From assembly GCF_005116505.1 (NCBI RefSeq), contig NZ_SWBR01000002.1, positions 620,314 through 684,313 of the forward strand: a stretch of DNA of 64,000 bases, given 5' to 3'. This DNA is from Pedobacter polaris (lineage in GTDB: Bacteria; Bacteroidota; Bacteroidia; Sphingobacteriales; Sphingobacteriaceae). The notes below the pieces were generated by a model, which saw only the letters and a program-made list of their open reading frames with translations, did no database searches and was not told the DNA's origin. The position numbers and the translations under genes are program-made. Shown in pieces: positions 35,030 through 44,024 of this stretch. Numbering within the stretch: the stretch's first letter is position 1; each line of letters opens with the position of its first letter.

Positions 35030-35809
35030 ATGGCCATAATTACATTAACAACAGACTTAGGTTCTAAAGATTTTTATCAGGCTGCTTTAAAAGGCAGTAT
35101 CCTGAATATCTTACCGACAGCCAATATTGTGGACATTACTCATGAAGTTCCATCATTCAATATTTCTTATGCAGCTTTTGTACTTAAAAATGCTTATCCA
35201 TATTTTCCTAAAAATACAGTACACCTAATTGGGATTGATTCTGTGTTTAGTGAAAATACAAAATACATAGCTCTGCGCTATAAAGATCATTATTTTGTTG
35301 GTGCCGATAACGGGATTTTCTCTCTCTTGTTAGATGAAAAACCAGACGAGTTGGTAGAGCTGAATATTATGCAAGACTTAAAATATTTGCATTTTCCACT
35401 GGTAGATATTTTTGTAAAAGCAGCCATTCATTTAGCCAAAGGCGGAAAATTAAAAGACATTGGCTTACCTACAGGAGAGATTGAACACAGGATGCTTTTA
35501 CATCCTGTTATAGAGAGAGATATAATTAGAGGAAGTGTAATTTATATTGATACTTTTTGTAATGTAATTACCAATATTACCAAAGACCTGTTTACAAAAA
35601 TACAACGTAACCGCGACTTCACTTTGTACTTTAGAAAAAGCGAAACAATTACCCAGTTAAGCTGGCATTATAACGAAGTACCAGAGGGAGAAAAGTTATG
35701 CTTATTTGGTATTAGTAACCATTTAGAAATTGCAATTAACAAAGGCAAGGCAAGTGGTTTACTAGGTTTACATCTAAGTGATATTGTGAGAGTGGAGTTC
35801 CATCCTTAA
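35030..35809 (+). CDS. SAM hydroxide adenosyltransferase (DUF62 family)
   Basis: 259 aa. N-terminal TLTTDLGSKDFYQAALKGSIL and IVDITHEVPSFNISYAAF, FVGADNGIFSLL and YIDTFCNVITNI are signatures of the SAM-dependent fluorinase/chlorinase superfamily. The chain lacks the insertion loop characteristic of true fluorinases, so it is expected to split SAM with water into adenosine and methionine. This is the general bacterial role. Divergent from phoH. Together with the SAM riboswitch it means SAM turnover is represented twice in the window. Confidence 0.87.
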   Translation: MAIITLTTDLGSKDFYQAALKGSILNILPTANIVDITHEVPSFNISYAAFVLKNAYPYFPKNTVHLIGIDSVFSENTKYIALRYKDHYFVGADNGIFSLLLDEKPDELVELNIMQDLKYLHFPLVDIFVKAAIHLAKGGKLKDIGLPTGEIEHRMLLHPVIERDIIRGSVIYIDTFCNVITNITKDLFTKIQRNRDFTLYFRKSETITQLSWHYNEVPEGEKLCLFGISNHLEIAINKGKASGLLGLHLSDIVRVEFHP

Positions 35810-35845
35810 AGGAAAAGCTGAAAGACTAAGAGAATGAAAGTTAGA

Positions 35846-35916
35846 TTTGTCATGCAGAGAGAAGCGTGGCACCTAATTAAACTAAAGAGATTCTTCACTG
35901 CGTTCTGAATGACAAA
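35846..35916. repeat. Dispersed repeat, TTTGTCAT family (full copy)
   Basis: Terminal inverted repeats TTTGTCAT (35846-35853) and ATGACAAA (35909-35916), 71 bp overall. The inner right arm GATTCTTCACTGCGTTCTGA is shared with the copies at 17771 and 22725. It sits 37 nt after the SAM hydroxide adenosyltransferase stop. Confidence 0.65.
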
Positions 35917-35931
35917 TTAAAAAACACTTCT

Positions 35932-36216
35932 ATGCTGGTTCGTATTGTAAAAATGCACTTTACCCCTTCATTTATTGAAGATTTTAAGGTTCTATTCAAT
36001 GGTGTAAAGTCAAAAATATCAAATTTTGAAGGATGTAAAAGCGTCCAACTATTACAACATGAGAGCGATCCAGGTATTTTTTTCACAATTAGCAATTGGC
36101 AAAGTGCAGAAGATTTAGATAACTACCGTAAATCTGAATTATTTATTGAAACTTGGGCACAAGTAAAACCTAATTTCTTAAGTAAAGCTGAGGCATGGAG
36201 TTTGCTTGAACATTAA
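35932..36216 (+). CDS. Antibiotic biosynthesis monooxygenase-fold protein
   Basis: 94 aa, single ABM/dimeric alpha-beta barrel domain: VRIVKMHFTPSFIEDFKVLFNGVK, GCKSVQLLQHESDPGIFFTISNWQSAEDLDNYRKSELF. YgiN-type members oxidise quinols or act as small cofactor-free monooxygenases; some only bind haem. The conserved W and the DLDNYRKS helix support the fold. Substrate unknown. 11 nt separate it from the coiled-coil membrane protein downstream, so the two share a transcript. Confidence 0.82.
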   Translation: MLVRIVKMHFTPSFIEDFKVLFNGVKSKISNFEGCKSVQLLQHESDPGIFFTISNWQSAEDLDNYRKSELFIETWAQVKPNFLSKAEAWSLLEH

Positions 36217-36227
36217 AAACAAAGAAC

Positions 36228-36761
36228 ATGATCAACAAAACAATCTTTCTACTTTTACTTTTTCCATTTCTTTTAACGAATATTTATGCACAAGATACAT
36301 CTGCTTATGAAATTCAGCGTGCAAAAATCAATGCACTCTTAGCCGAAAGAAGTGCAAAATTTGGTCAATATGATGAAAGTTTAAATGCTAGAACAGGTAT
36401 TTTCGGTTTCCAAACCAAGCGAGATATCAAAAATTCTAATGAAATTTTAAGGCAAATTGCAATTAACGACAATGAGATATTTACGCAATTAAAGGTTTTA
36501 ATGGATTATAAAGATTTACAGGCAGAACAAATTAAAACTGCAGCAAACAGTAACTCTGAAAGCATACAGAACTATAGAAAAACGATTAAAGATCTTCAAG
36601 AACAAAATCAGATCCTAGCAGATAATCAAGATAAAAAAGATAATGCAAAAGATTTAGCCTATTTATTAATGTTTATTTTTTTAATTGGTTGTGCTGTGTT
36701 AGGCTACTTTTTAAATCTAAAAAATAAACAAATTAAGCAATATGAAAAGACAGCTGTTTAA
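36228..36761 (+). CDS. Membrane-anchored coiled-coil protein of unknown function
   Basis: 177 aa. Signal peptide ending NIYAQ (about residue 22), a helical periplasmic part with coiled-coil segments (about 50-140, SIQNYRKTIKDLQEQNQIL), and a C-terminal membrane helix (about 145-163, AYLLMFIFLIGCAVLGYFL) with a short basic tail. The shape suggests a periplasmic spacer or scaffold. No known family recognised. The last 20 nt overlap the start of the 48-aa ORF downstream. Confidence 0.6.
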   Translation: MINKTIFLLLLFPFLLTNIYAQDTSAYEIQRAKINALLAERSAKFGQYDESLNARTGIFGFQTKRDIKNSNEILRQIAINDNEIFTQLKVLMDYKDLQAEQIKTAANSNSESIQNYRKTIKDLQEQNQILADNQDKKDNAKDLAYLLMFIFLIGCAVLGYFLNLKNKQIKQYEKTAV

Positions 36762-36888
36762 GTTTTTAGTAAAGCTAAATAAATTAATTTTGCCAAGTTA
36801 TTATCAAAAAGATCCAATGAAGTTAACCACATTTCAAAAGGCTATTTTAGCTTTTAGGTATTGGGCATTGACTAATTCGTTAGCCTAA
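36742..36888 (+). CDS. Small basic protein, 48 aa
   Basis: ATG at 36742 inside the previous gene, in a different frame; TAA at 36886-36888. The protein begins MKRQLFKFLVKLNKLILPSY, passes KDPMKLTTFQKAIL and ends RYWALTNSLA. The pattern (basic amphipathic N-terminus, KDPMKLT, AF/WRYW) resembles a small conserved Bacteroidota family that I recall from Sphingobacteria and Flavobacteria genomes, sometimes misnamed SsrA-binding protein. It has no signal peptide; it may bind membrane or RNA. Its overlap with the upstream gene suggests translational coupling. It ends 1 nt before the convergent DUF1015 gene stop. Confidence 0.7.
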   Translation: MKRQLFKFLVKLNKLILPSYYQKDPMKLTTFQKAILAFRYWALTNSLA

Positions 36889-36889
36889 A

Positions 36890-38125
36890 TTAGCTATTAA
36901 AATAGTGGCTTAATAAGCCTACTAAAAATTTAGGCTCTACCCAAGTGGATTTGGGAGGCATAACCTGATTTGCATCAGCCACCTCGATTAATTGATCAAT
37001 TGAGGTAGGAAATAGTATAAATGCAACAGTATCCAAGCCATTATCTACCCTACTCTCTATTTTTTTTGTTAAACCTTTACCACCTTCAAACGTAATTCTA
37101 GAATCAGTTCTTGGGTCGTTAATATTTAAGATTGGAGCTAATATAAAATCCTGTAATATAGTAACATCCAATACACTAACTGGATTATCCGTATAAGTTT
37201 GTGGCTTAGCAACCAAAGTGTACCATCCCGATTTAAGATACATTGCAAAATGATGCAGGGTTGTTGGTATCACCAATTGTTCTACTCTTTTAACTTCAAA
37301 ATATACAGCAATCTTTACAATAAATTCTTCTTCGGTTAATCCCGCTAAATCTCTTACTAACCTATTGTAAGCTAATATTTTTAATTGTTGTGTGTCCATA
37401 TACACTGTAGTAAAATAGTTAAAAGCAGCATTTTCGTCAGTTGAAACCGTTTTTTTGTGTAAACACATTTTTGCCATTGAGGCTGCCCTATGGTGTCCAT
37501 CTGCAATGTATACGGTTGATATATCATCGAATGCTTTAACCATAATATCCAAATCCTCTTCTTTATCTATTCTCCAAATTCGATGTTGTGTATCATCTAC
37601 ATAATCCAAATCGATAGTAGGTTTTAATGCTATATATTTTTTAATGATAGATTGAATAATTTGATTTGGATGATAAGTAATTAAAACAGGATTTGCATCT
37701 AAACCTGTTTGTTGTAGATATTCTGCCAGTAATTTTTCTCTTCTTTCTACAGTTAATTCGTGCTTTTTAATATTTCCTTGTAAATAATCATTAATATGTG
37801 TTAGTGTCCATATCCCTGTTTGCACTAATCCATCATGTTTTACTTCATAAATATAAATAGAGGGGGTTTCCTCTAGTATTAATATTTTATCTTCGATAAA
37901 AGCTTCTAAATTATCGCCAATTGTTTTATAAACCAACTCTTGACGTGATCCACGTAGGTAGGGATTATCAAGTTCTGGACTTATTAAGTGCAAAAAACTA
38001 GTTGGGTTCTCAGATGCCATTAATCTAGCTTCTCCCAAGCCATAATATTCAAGAGGTCTAGTAACTACATTATTAAGCAAAGCTGGTGCTGCTTTTAGGG
38101 CGCAAAATGGCTTTATTTTTGGCAT
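36890..38125 (-). CDS. DUF1015 family protein
   Basis: 411 aa from the ATG at 38125 (MPKIKPFCALKA), since the extra upstream in-frame residues look noncoding. The DUF1015 pattern includes LEYYGLGEARLMASENPTSFLHLISPE, SIYIYEVKHDG, TVYIADGHHRAASM (about 220-233) and the C-terminal VMPPKSTWVEPKFLVGLLSHY. DGHHR resembles the ParB/sulfiredoxin-type kinase motif, as in free-serine kinases. It follows serC-serA on the same strand in an arrangement common in this phylum, which suggests a serine-related role. I cannot confirm one from sequence. A terminator lies between it and serA. Confidence 0.85.
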   Translation of the reverse strand: MPKIKPFCALKAAPALLNNVVTRPLEYYGLGEARLMASENPTSFLHLISPELDNPYLRGSRQELVYKTIGDNLEAFIEDKILILEETPSIYIYEVKHDGLVQTGIWTLTHINDYLQGNIKKHELTVERREKLLAEYLQQTGLDANPVLITYHPNQIIQSIIKKYIALKPTIDLDYVDDTQHRIWRIDKEEDLDIMVKAFDDISTVYIADGHHRAASMAKMCLHKKTVSTDENAAFNYFTTVYMDTQQLKILAYNRLVRDLAGLTEEEFIVKIAVYFEVKRVEQLVIPTTLHHFAMYLKSGWYTLVAKPQTYTDNPVSVLDVTILQDFILAPILNINDPRTDSRITFEGGKGLTKKIESRVDNGLDTVAFILFPTSIDQLIEVADANQVMPPKSTWVEPKFLVGLLSHYFNS

Positions 38126-38263
38126 TAAAGATTTATAAATGGTTAGGACGAAGATAGGTTTGATCTCTATCCATTTCAAAATAAAATTTAAGTTATTTTG
38201 TTATTATTTCTAACCCCTAGCAATGTGATATTATTCATTATCAACTCTGCTTTAATTTTTAGT

Positions 38264-38296
38264 CAAAAAAAAAACCTCCAGCAATGCTGAAGGTTC
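38264..38296 (-). terminator. Terminator after serA
   Basis: Stem AACCTTCAGC / GCTGGAGGTT (one mismatch) on the minus strand, loop ATT, followed by a run of ten T. It separates serC-serA from the DUF1015 gene. Confidence 0.9.
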
Positions 38297-38314
38297 AAAT
38301 TATTTAGCGTAAAA

Positions 38315-39268
38315 CTATTTTTTATTAAAGTGAGCTATAATTAAATTAGCCAATTCTGTACCAACACGTTCTTGTGCCTCATTTGTAGATGCACCAATAT
38401 GTGGTGTTAAAGAAACCTTCGGATGATTTAATAGTTCTTTTAATGGTGTTGGTTCATTATCAAAAACATCCAATCCTGCAAAAGCAACTTTACCTGAATT
38501 TAGAGCCTCAATTAAGGCTGGTTCATCAATTGTACCTCCACGAGAACAGTTTACAATACCAACACCAGGTTTCATTGCAGCAAATTCATCTGCCCCTAAA
38601 ATAGGTTTATCTGCAAATGGAGTGTGAAGTGAAATAAAATCACTCAGTGAAATTACCTCTGCTAAGCTTACTGTTTCTACTGGGATATCAACTTTGACCC
38701 CACCTTGAAGATTTAAAGTAATACTACCAACAAAAGGAAATAAATCATAAGCTAAAACATTCATACCTAAGCCTAAAGCAACAGCCGCAGTTTCTCTACC
38801 TATTCTACCAAAACCAATTATACCTATAGTTTTACCACGTAATTCTATACCTTTTGCATAAGCTTTTTTCAAATCGTTAAATTTTGTACCGCCTTCTAAA
38901 GGCATTTTACGATTTGCATCATACAGAAAGCGAACTCCTGAAAACAAATGAGAGAAAACCAATTCTGCAACTGATAATGAGGAAGCAGCTGGTGTATTTA
39001 CTACATTTACGCCTTTACTACGAGCATAATCAACATCAATATTGTCCATGCCTACTCCACCTCTACCTATTAGTTTAATATTAGGGCAAGCATCAATTAA
39101 TTCTGCTCTAACTTTAGTAGCGCTACGAACTGTAATTGCATCATAATTTAACAATGCTTCTGCTAATTGATCTTGAGGAATTGTTTGTGTATCGACTGTA
39201 AAACCAGCTTCTTCTAATAATTGTTTTCCTATTGGGTCTATGCCATCGTTGGCGAGTATCTTGATCAT
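38315..39268 (-). CDS. serA: D-3-phosphoglycerate dehydrogenase (short form)
   Basis: 317 aa from the ATG at 39268; a start five codons earlier also reads in frame. Two-domain D-2-hydroxyacid dehydrogenase: N-terminal substrate domain (ITVRSATKVRAELIDACPNIKLIGRGGVG), NAD domain with GIIGFGRIGRET, catalytic Arg/Glu/His in NCSRGGTIDE, PTPL and HIGASTNEAQ. It oxidises 3-phosphoglycerate in serine synthesis. No ACT domain, so no classical serine feedback through this chain. 55 nt downstream of serC, one transcript. Confidence 0.92.
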   Translation of the reverse strand: MIKILANDGIDPIGKQLLEEAGFTVDTQTIPQDQLAEALLNYDAITVRSATKVRAELIDACPNIKLIGRGGVGMDNIDVDYARSKGVNVVNTPAASSLSVAELVFSHLFSGVRFLYDANRKMPLEGGTKFNDLKKAYAKGIELRGKTIGIIGFGRIGRETAAVALGLGMNVLAYDLFPFVGSITLNLQGGVKVDIPVETVSLAEVISLSDFISLHTPFADKPILGADEFAAMKPGVGIVNCSRGGTIDEPALIEALNSGKVAFAGLDVFDNEPTPLKELLNHPKVSLTPHIGASTNEAQERVGTELANLIIAHFNKK

Positions 39269-39323
39269 ACGATATGATTTCACTAATTAAATTGATTACA
39301 CAGCTTATGCAATCAATAATATG

Positions 39324-40403
39324 TTAATTTATTTTATTTTTATTTTGGTTCTCTTCAAAAGTTTGCATTAAATCTATTAATGCATGAACGCTAGTAATAG
39401 GAAGTGCATTATACATTGAGGCTCTAAAGCCACCAACACTTCTATGTCCTTTTAAACCTTCAAAACCATTATCATCTGCAAATTTGGCAAATGATTTTTC
39501 TAGTTCAGGTTTTTCCATTACAAAACAAACATTCATTCTTGAACGGTCTTCAACCGCACAGGTTCCTTTGAACAATGGATTTCTATCTATTTCTTTGTAC
39601 AAAGCATCAGCTTTTGCTTTATTTTCTTTTTCAATTTCGGCAATGCCACCTTTAGATTTTAACCAATTTAGGTTCAGCATAGCTACATAAATTGAAAATA
39701 CAGGCGGTGTATTGTACATTGAGTCATTATCCTTGTAAGATGCATAATCTAACATAGATGGAATTGCTCTTCCGCTTTTGCCTAAAATATCATCTTTAAC
39801 AATTACAATTGTTAATCCGGCAGGGCCAATGTTCTTTTGAGCACCAGCGTAGATTAAATCGTATTTAGAAACATCTATTTCACGGCTCATGATATCAGAT
39901 GACATGTCACAAACTACAGGAACTTTAGTAACTGGTAAAGTAAATAATTCTGTTCCGTAAATGGTGTTATTTGAAGTGTAGTGAAAGTATGCACTATCTT
40001 CAGGAATTTCATAATCCTTTGGAATAAAAGTGAAATTAGCTTCTTTAGAGGTTGCAACTACGTTTGCTTTTCCAAAATTTTTAACTTCTTTAATTGCTTT
40101 ATTTGCCCAAACACCAGTTTCTAAATAAGCAGCTGTTTTTCCTTCTGGTAATAAGTTCATTGGCACCATTGCAAACTGCAAACTTGCACCACCTTGTAAA
40201 AATAAAACGGAATAACCAGATGGTACATTTAAAAGTTCCTTAACCAATTTGTTTGCTTCAGCCATCACTTCCTCAAACTCAGGACTACGATGCGAAATTT
40301 CTAAAATTGATAAACCGTCTTTAAAATCTAAAACCGCTCTAGAAGCTTGTTTAAATACCTCTTGTGGTAAGATACAAGGGCCTGCACCAAAATTATGTCT
40401 CAT
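39324..40403 (-). CDS. serC: Phosphoserine aminotransferase
   Basis: 359 aa. Class V aminotransferase: N-terminal [13 protein letters not shown], phosphate-binding [16 protein letters not shown] lysine Lys190 in [12 protein letters not shown], and the substrate-arginine region near [15 protein letters not shown]. It makes phosphoserine from phosphohydroxypyruvate and glutamate. It leads the serC-serA unit. No dedicated phosphoserine phosphatase (SerB) occurs nearby. The 179-nt upstream gap contains a perfect inverted repeat at 40495-40536. Confidence 0.95.
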   Translation of the reverse strand: MRHNFGAGPCILPQEVFKQASRAVLDFKDGLSILEISHRSPEFEEVMAEANKLVKELLNVPSGYSVLFLQGGASLQFAMVPMNLLPEGKTAAYLETGVWANKAIKEVKNFGKANVVATSKEANFTFIPKDYEIPEDSAYFHYTSNNTIYGTELFTLPVTKVPVVCDMSSDIMSREIDVSKYDLIYAGAQKNIGPAGLTIVIVKDDILGKSGRAIPSMLDYASYKDNDSMYNTPPVFSIYVAMLNLNWLKSKGGIAEIEKENKAKADALYKEIDRNPLFKGTCAVEDRSRMNVCFVMEKPELEKSFAKFADDNGFEGLKGHRSVGGFRASMYNALPITSVHALIDLMQTFEENQNKNKIN

Positions 40404-40494
40404 TTTTTATTGTATAAATTATTAATATTTTGTTTATGATTTTCATTTGTATTAATGAACTCGTAAACTCGGTTTGTTTTTAATGGTAATAAAG

Positions 40495-40536
40495 CTATCA
40501 TGATTTAATAGTTAGCTAATTGGGTAATCATGATAG
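40495..40536. repeat. Inverted repeat upstream of serC
   Basis: CTATCATGATT (40495-40505) and AATCATGATAG (40526-40536), perfect 11-bp arms 20 nt apart. No T-tract follows on either strand, so an operator or a hairpin in the serC leader is as likely as a terminator for the TonB receptor gene. Confidence 0.45.
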
Positions 40537-40582
40537 TTATATTTAAGTTTTAATGAGCGTAAATCTAGTAAATCAGTAGCAC

Positions 40583-43024
40583 TTATTGATGATTTTTAAA
40601 CTTTAAAATTAATTTAAAATTAAACTGACGACCAGTTAAATAATTAGGTACAGCATATTGAATGTTATCTACATCTTTTAGCCATAAATATGATACAGTA
40701 TTATTGATATTTAGCAAATTAAATACTTCGATATAAGCCGTGAACGAATTAAAATATTTTTCTAATAATTTAGGTTTTCTTAAGGCAAAATCATCTAAAA
40801 AATCTTTAGAAAATCCGATGTCAACTCGCTTATAGGCAGGGATTTGAAAATCATCACTGTAATGGTCACTTTGTGGAGCACCAATTGGCAATCTAGAGCC
40901 ATACAGCATAGTTAAGTGCACTTTATAGGTAGGACTTTTAAGAAGTCTATCTTGGAAAAATACAGAAAAATTAATTCGCTGATCTGTTGGTCGTTTTAAA
41001 TAGCCGGGATAAATAGTAGTTTGTTGGCCTACTGCGTTTTTCATTACATAAGAATCGCCAATAATGTCTTGGTTGGCCTTCATGAAAGAAATTCTAAAAT
41101 AAGAAACCAAATCCTTTACAAATTCGCCTCCTATGCTAAAATCTGCACCGTAGGTATGCCCTTTGGCCGTTTCAGAAGACAGGTATTTTATTCTAACATT
41201 ATCTATAATATAAGGAACTAACCTATCAGAATATTTAAAATAAGCCTCAGAACTAAATTTTAATCGGGTACCCAAACCATCAAATGCATAATCAAATCCT
41301 ATAGAAGAATTGTAAGAACGTTGTGCTTTTTGCGTAAGATTTAAATTTCCATCAAAGGCTCTAATGCTTCGATAAGTTGGCGCTTGCTGATAGATTCCTG
41401 CTGTAAAACGAATAATTTGTTTGTTGTTTGTGGGCCTATAGGCTAGCAATAATCTAGGACTAACCAATAATTGTTCTGTTAGGCTATTATAGCTTCCTCT
41501 TACCCCCAGTTGCAGGGTGGTGTTTTTTGATAAACTGTAACTGTCTTGAGCAAAGGCACTATAATTATCTATATCTATTTCGTTTGCTTTTTGAATAGAT
41601 TGCTCTAAATAAAACTTTTTAGAATCATATGGTAAAATATATCCTGCAGAATCTGTTAAATGATATTCACTTAACTCATCCTTAAATCTACTTTTTTCAA
41701 ATCTTATACCCCATGAAAAAACATGATTATCGAAATTTTGATCGGCTTTTATTTCTGAGCTTAAAGTTTGGGAATTTAAACTGTTACGAGCATAATTTAA
41801 ATAGGTACCTATACCCCTATTAATTCTAACAGATGTAAACCTATTAGAACTAAGACCAGTTTCTAGCTCATCAAATATATATCTCCCCTCAATATCAAAA
41901 CGTTCTCTTTCTTTTGTATTGAAATAACTATTGATCCACTTAATAACTAAATTGGGTTGAGGACTAAATGTTGCCGTTACAGCTGCACCAGCAGTGCGAT
42001 AACTATCAATTTCTTGACCATTATATGCTATGTTTAACCTAAGTTGGGTACTAAGTGTACCAAATTGAGTTTCTCTGTCTTCAGGTATTAACTTAAATTG
42101 TCCAATGTTAAAATTACCTAAGGCACTTAAACTAAATTTATCAGAAAAATTATATTGATATAATAATTGAGCATCCGCAAAATTTGGATTATAACTTCCT
42201 TTATTATCTTGCTTATTTAATACGCTACTATTGTTTTTATACCTTAAGCCAGCTAAAAAAAAACTTTTATCTGCTACATGTTTAGCGCTAAATGATGTAC
42301 CCAAAAAACCTGTAGTTAAAACGATTTGATTACTATCTGGCCTATCATATTTTACATCTAGTACAGAAGAAAGTTTGTCTCCGTATCTAGCTTCAAATCC
42401 TCCAGCTGAGAATTTTGCTCTAGTTACAAGATCTCCATTGATAAAACTTAAACCTTCTTGCTGACCATTTCTAATTAAAATTGGCCTGCTAATTTCTACA
42501 TCGTTCACATAAATTAGGTTTTCATCAAAATTACCACCTCTAACACTATATTGCGAGCTCAGTTCATTGTTGGTAGAAACACCAGGAAGTGTTTTTAAAA
42601 TTGCCTCAAAATTCCCTGATACAGATGGTAAAGATGACAAATCAGCAATATTAATAGTACTAGTATTACTTAATTGATTTTGCTTATTAGTTACCGTAAC
42701 CTGTTCAAGTTCATTGATATTGGGTATGAGAATTAAATCTATAACAATTCTACCAGCAGCTTTTTCATTTACTTTTGAAATTACAGGTTTATAGCCCAAT
42801 AAGTTAAATTTTAAACTGAAAGATGTTGTTTTAGAATAGATGGTATAGTCGCCATTTAAATCTGTTAATGTTGATTCTTGCTGACCTAAAACAGACACCG
42901 TTACCTGTTGTAAGGGATTAGATTTTGGGTCTAAAATTTTGCCTGTAACCCTCACTAAAGGTTGTGCATTTACAAAAGTAAAGCCCAATACAAAAGCCAA
43001 TATCAACAGATAAACTTTATGCAT
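40583..43024 (-). CDS. TonB-dependent receptor with CarboxypepD-like domain
   Basis: 813 aa. Signal peptide ending FVNAQ (about residue 20), CarboxypepD_reg-like domain (about 23-105, VTGKILDPKSNPLQQVTVSVLGQ), plug (about 110-225, LPGVSTNNELSSQYSVRGGNFDENLIYVND), then a 22-strand-type barrel ending FNFKLILKFKNHQ. It has no partner SusD, so it is not a polysaccharide-utilisation SusC; a smaller ligand such as a siderophore or metal chelate is typical for this group. It begins 9 nt after rpe and probably shares its transcript. Ligand unknown. Confidence 0.9.
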   Translation of the reverse strand: MHKVYLLILAFVLGFTFVNAQPLVRVTGKILDPKSNPLQQVTVSVLGQQESTLTDLNGDYTIYSKTTSFSLKFNLLGYKPVISKVNEKAAGRIVIDLILIPNINELEQVTVTNKQNQLSNTSTINIADLSSLPSVSGNFEAILKTLPGVSTNNELSSQYSVRGGNFDENLIYVNDVEISRPILIRNGQQEGLSFINGDLVTRAKFSAGGFEARYGDKLSSVLDVKYDRPDSNQIVLTTGFLGTSFSAKHVADKSFFLAGLRYKNNSSVLNKQDNKGSYNPNFADAQLLYQYNFSDKFSLSALGNFNIGQFKLIPEDRETQFGTLSTQLRLNIAYNGQEIDSYRTAGAAVTATFSPQPNLVIKWINSYFNTKERERFDIEGRYIFDELETGLSSNRFTSVRINRGIGTYLNYARNSLNSQTLSSEIKADQNFDNHVFSWGIRFEKSRFKDELSEYHLTDSAGYILPYDSKKFYLEQSIQKANEIDIDNYSAFAQDSYSLSKNTTLQLGVRGSYNSLTEQLLVSPRLLLAYRPTNNKQIIRFTAGIYQQAPTYRSIRAFDGNLNLTQKAQRSYNSSIGFDYAFDGLGTRLKFSSEAYFKYSDRLVPYIIDNVRIKYLSSETAKGHTYGADFSIGGEFVKDLVSYFRISFMKANQDIIGDSYVMKNAVGQQTTIYPGYLKRPTDQRINFSVFFQDRLLKSPTYKVHLTMLYGSRLPIGAPQSDHYSDDFQIPAYKRVDIGFSKDFLDDFALRKPKLLEKYFNSFTAYIEVFNLLNINNTVSYLWLKDVDNIQYAVPNYLTGRQFNFKLILKFKNHQ

Positions 43025-43033
43025 TCAAGAAGA

Positions 43034-43705
43034 TTATATTTGATTAGCAGTAATATCTATTTTTTTCATATCTGAAATCATATGAGCAGGATTTTCCGCT
43101 GCGAAGATTGCATTACCAGCTACAAAAGCATTTGCACCTGCTTTAATTAGGCTGTCAATATTGGAAATACTTACCCCACCATCAACTTCAATTATAAGTT
43201 GGGGATGAATCTCATTAGCCATTCTCCTTAGCGCTGTTATTTTATTTAAAGATTGATGAATAAACTGCTGACCACCAAAACCCGGGTTTACAGACATGAT
43301 TAAAACCATATCTAAATCATGTAAAATATCTTTAAGCAAATTAACAGGTGTATGCGGATTTAAAGCTACACTTGCCTTACAGCCAGCATCCTTTATCATT
43401 TGTATTACTCGATGTAAGTGTGTGCAAGCTTCATAATGTACAGTAATGATATCCGCTCCTCCTTTTGCAAATTCTTGGATATATTTTTCTGGATTTACAA
43501 TCATTAGATGCACATCTAAAGGCTTTTTAGCATATTGTTTAACTGATTTTAAAACCGGGAAGCCAAAAGAAATATTTGGTACAAATACCCCGTCCATTAC
43601 GTCAACATGAAACCAGTCTGCTTCACTATTATTGATCATTTCGATATCGCGTTGTAGGTTGGCAAAATCAGCAGAAAGTATAGATGGAGCTATGATGTGT
43701 TTCAT
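43034..43705 (-). CDS. rpe: Ribulose-phosphate 3-epimerase
   Basis: 223 aa TIM barrel. IAPSILSADFANLQRDI, DWFHVDVMDGVFVPNISFG (metal ligands His/Asp), DVHLMI, VMSVNPGFGGQQF and IEVDGGVS are all present in order. It interconverts ribulose-5-phosphate and xylulose-5-phosphate. It is followed 9 nt later by the TonB receptor gene, an unusual partner. No signal peptide, cytoplasmic. Confidence 0.95.
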   Translation of the reverse strand: MKHIIAPSILSADFANLQRDIEMINNSEADWFHVDVMDGVFVPNISFGFPVLKSVKQYAKKPLDVHLMIVNPEKYIQEFAKGGADIITVHYEACTHLHRVIQMIKDAGCKASVALNPHTPVNLLKDILHDLDMVLIMSVNPGFGGQQFIHQSLNKITALRRMANEIHPQLIIEVDGGVSISNIDSLIKAGANAFVAGNAIFAAENPAHMISDMKKIDITANQI

Positions 43706-43828
43706 TTGTTATTCGGTTATTTTATTATTTCGTCATTGCGACTTCTTAGAAATGCAATATACAAAACAAGCTTGAAAATCCGTATATAACGAACTTTCTA
43801 AAGGCAAATTTCCGTTTGTAACTAACAA

Positions 43829-44022
43829 AAAAACTCCCAGTAAACTAAAAGGGTTAGTTTATTAATCAAGTTTTGTCATTCCGAGGAACGAGGAATCTAT
43901 CGAGTTAGATCCTTCGACTGCGCTCAGGATGACAAATCTCAAAAACAAAAAACCCTTCCAGTAAAACTGAAAGGGTTTATATAACTTCCGACTTTCCGAC
44001 ATACGGACTTTCGGACTTTTTT
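43829..44022. repeat. Composite repeat region between rpe and pnp
   Basis: The 319-nt gap holds no gene. Contents: a degenerate copy of the pnp terminator (AACTCCCAGTAAACTAAAAGGGTTAGTTT near 43830-43858); a full TTTGTCAT-family element with arms at 43872-43879 and 43929-43936 and interior CGAGGAACGAGGAATCT; the true pnp terminator; and four CCGAC/CGGAC units (43986-44018, TTCCGAC, TTCCGAC, CGGAC, CGGAC) that can form a hairpin. Confidence 0.6.
43950..43978 (-). terminator. Terminator of pnp
   Basis: Minus-strand stem AAACCCTTTCAGT / ACTGGAAGGGTTT with loop TTT, followed by TTTTGTTTTTG. It ends the rpsO-pnp unit. Confidence 0.9.
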
Positions 44023-44024
44023 AA

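Noticed and set aside
35030-35809. True SAM fluorinase or chlorinase
   Set aside because: The sequence lacks the extra loop of fluorinases and is not in a halometabolite cluster; hydroxide adenosyltransferase is the ordinary member.
40583-43024. SusC-type polysaccharide importer
   Set aside because: No SusD gene follows and no glycosidases are near; it is a plain TonB receptor with a CarboxypepD domain.
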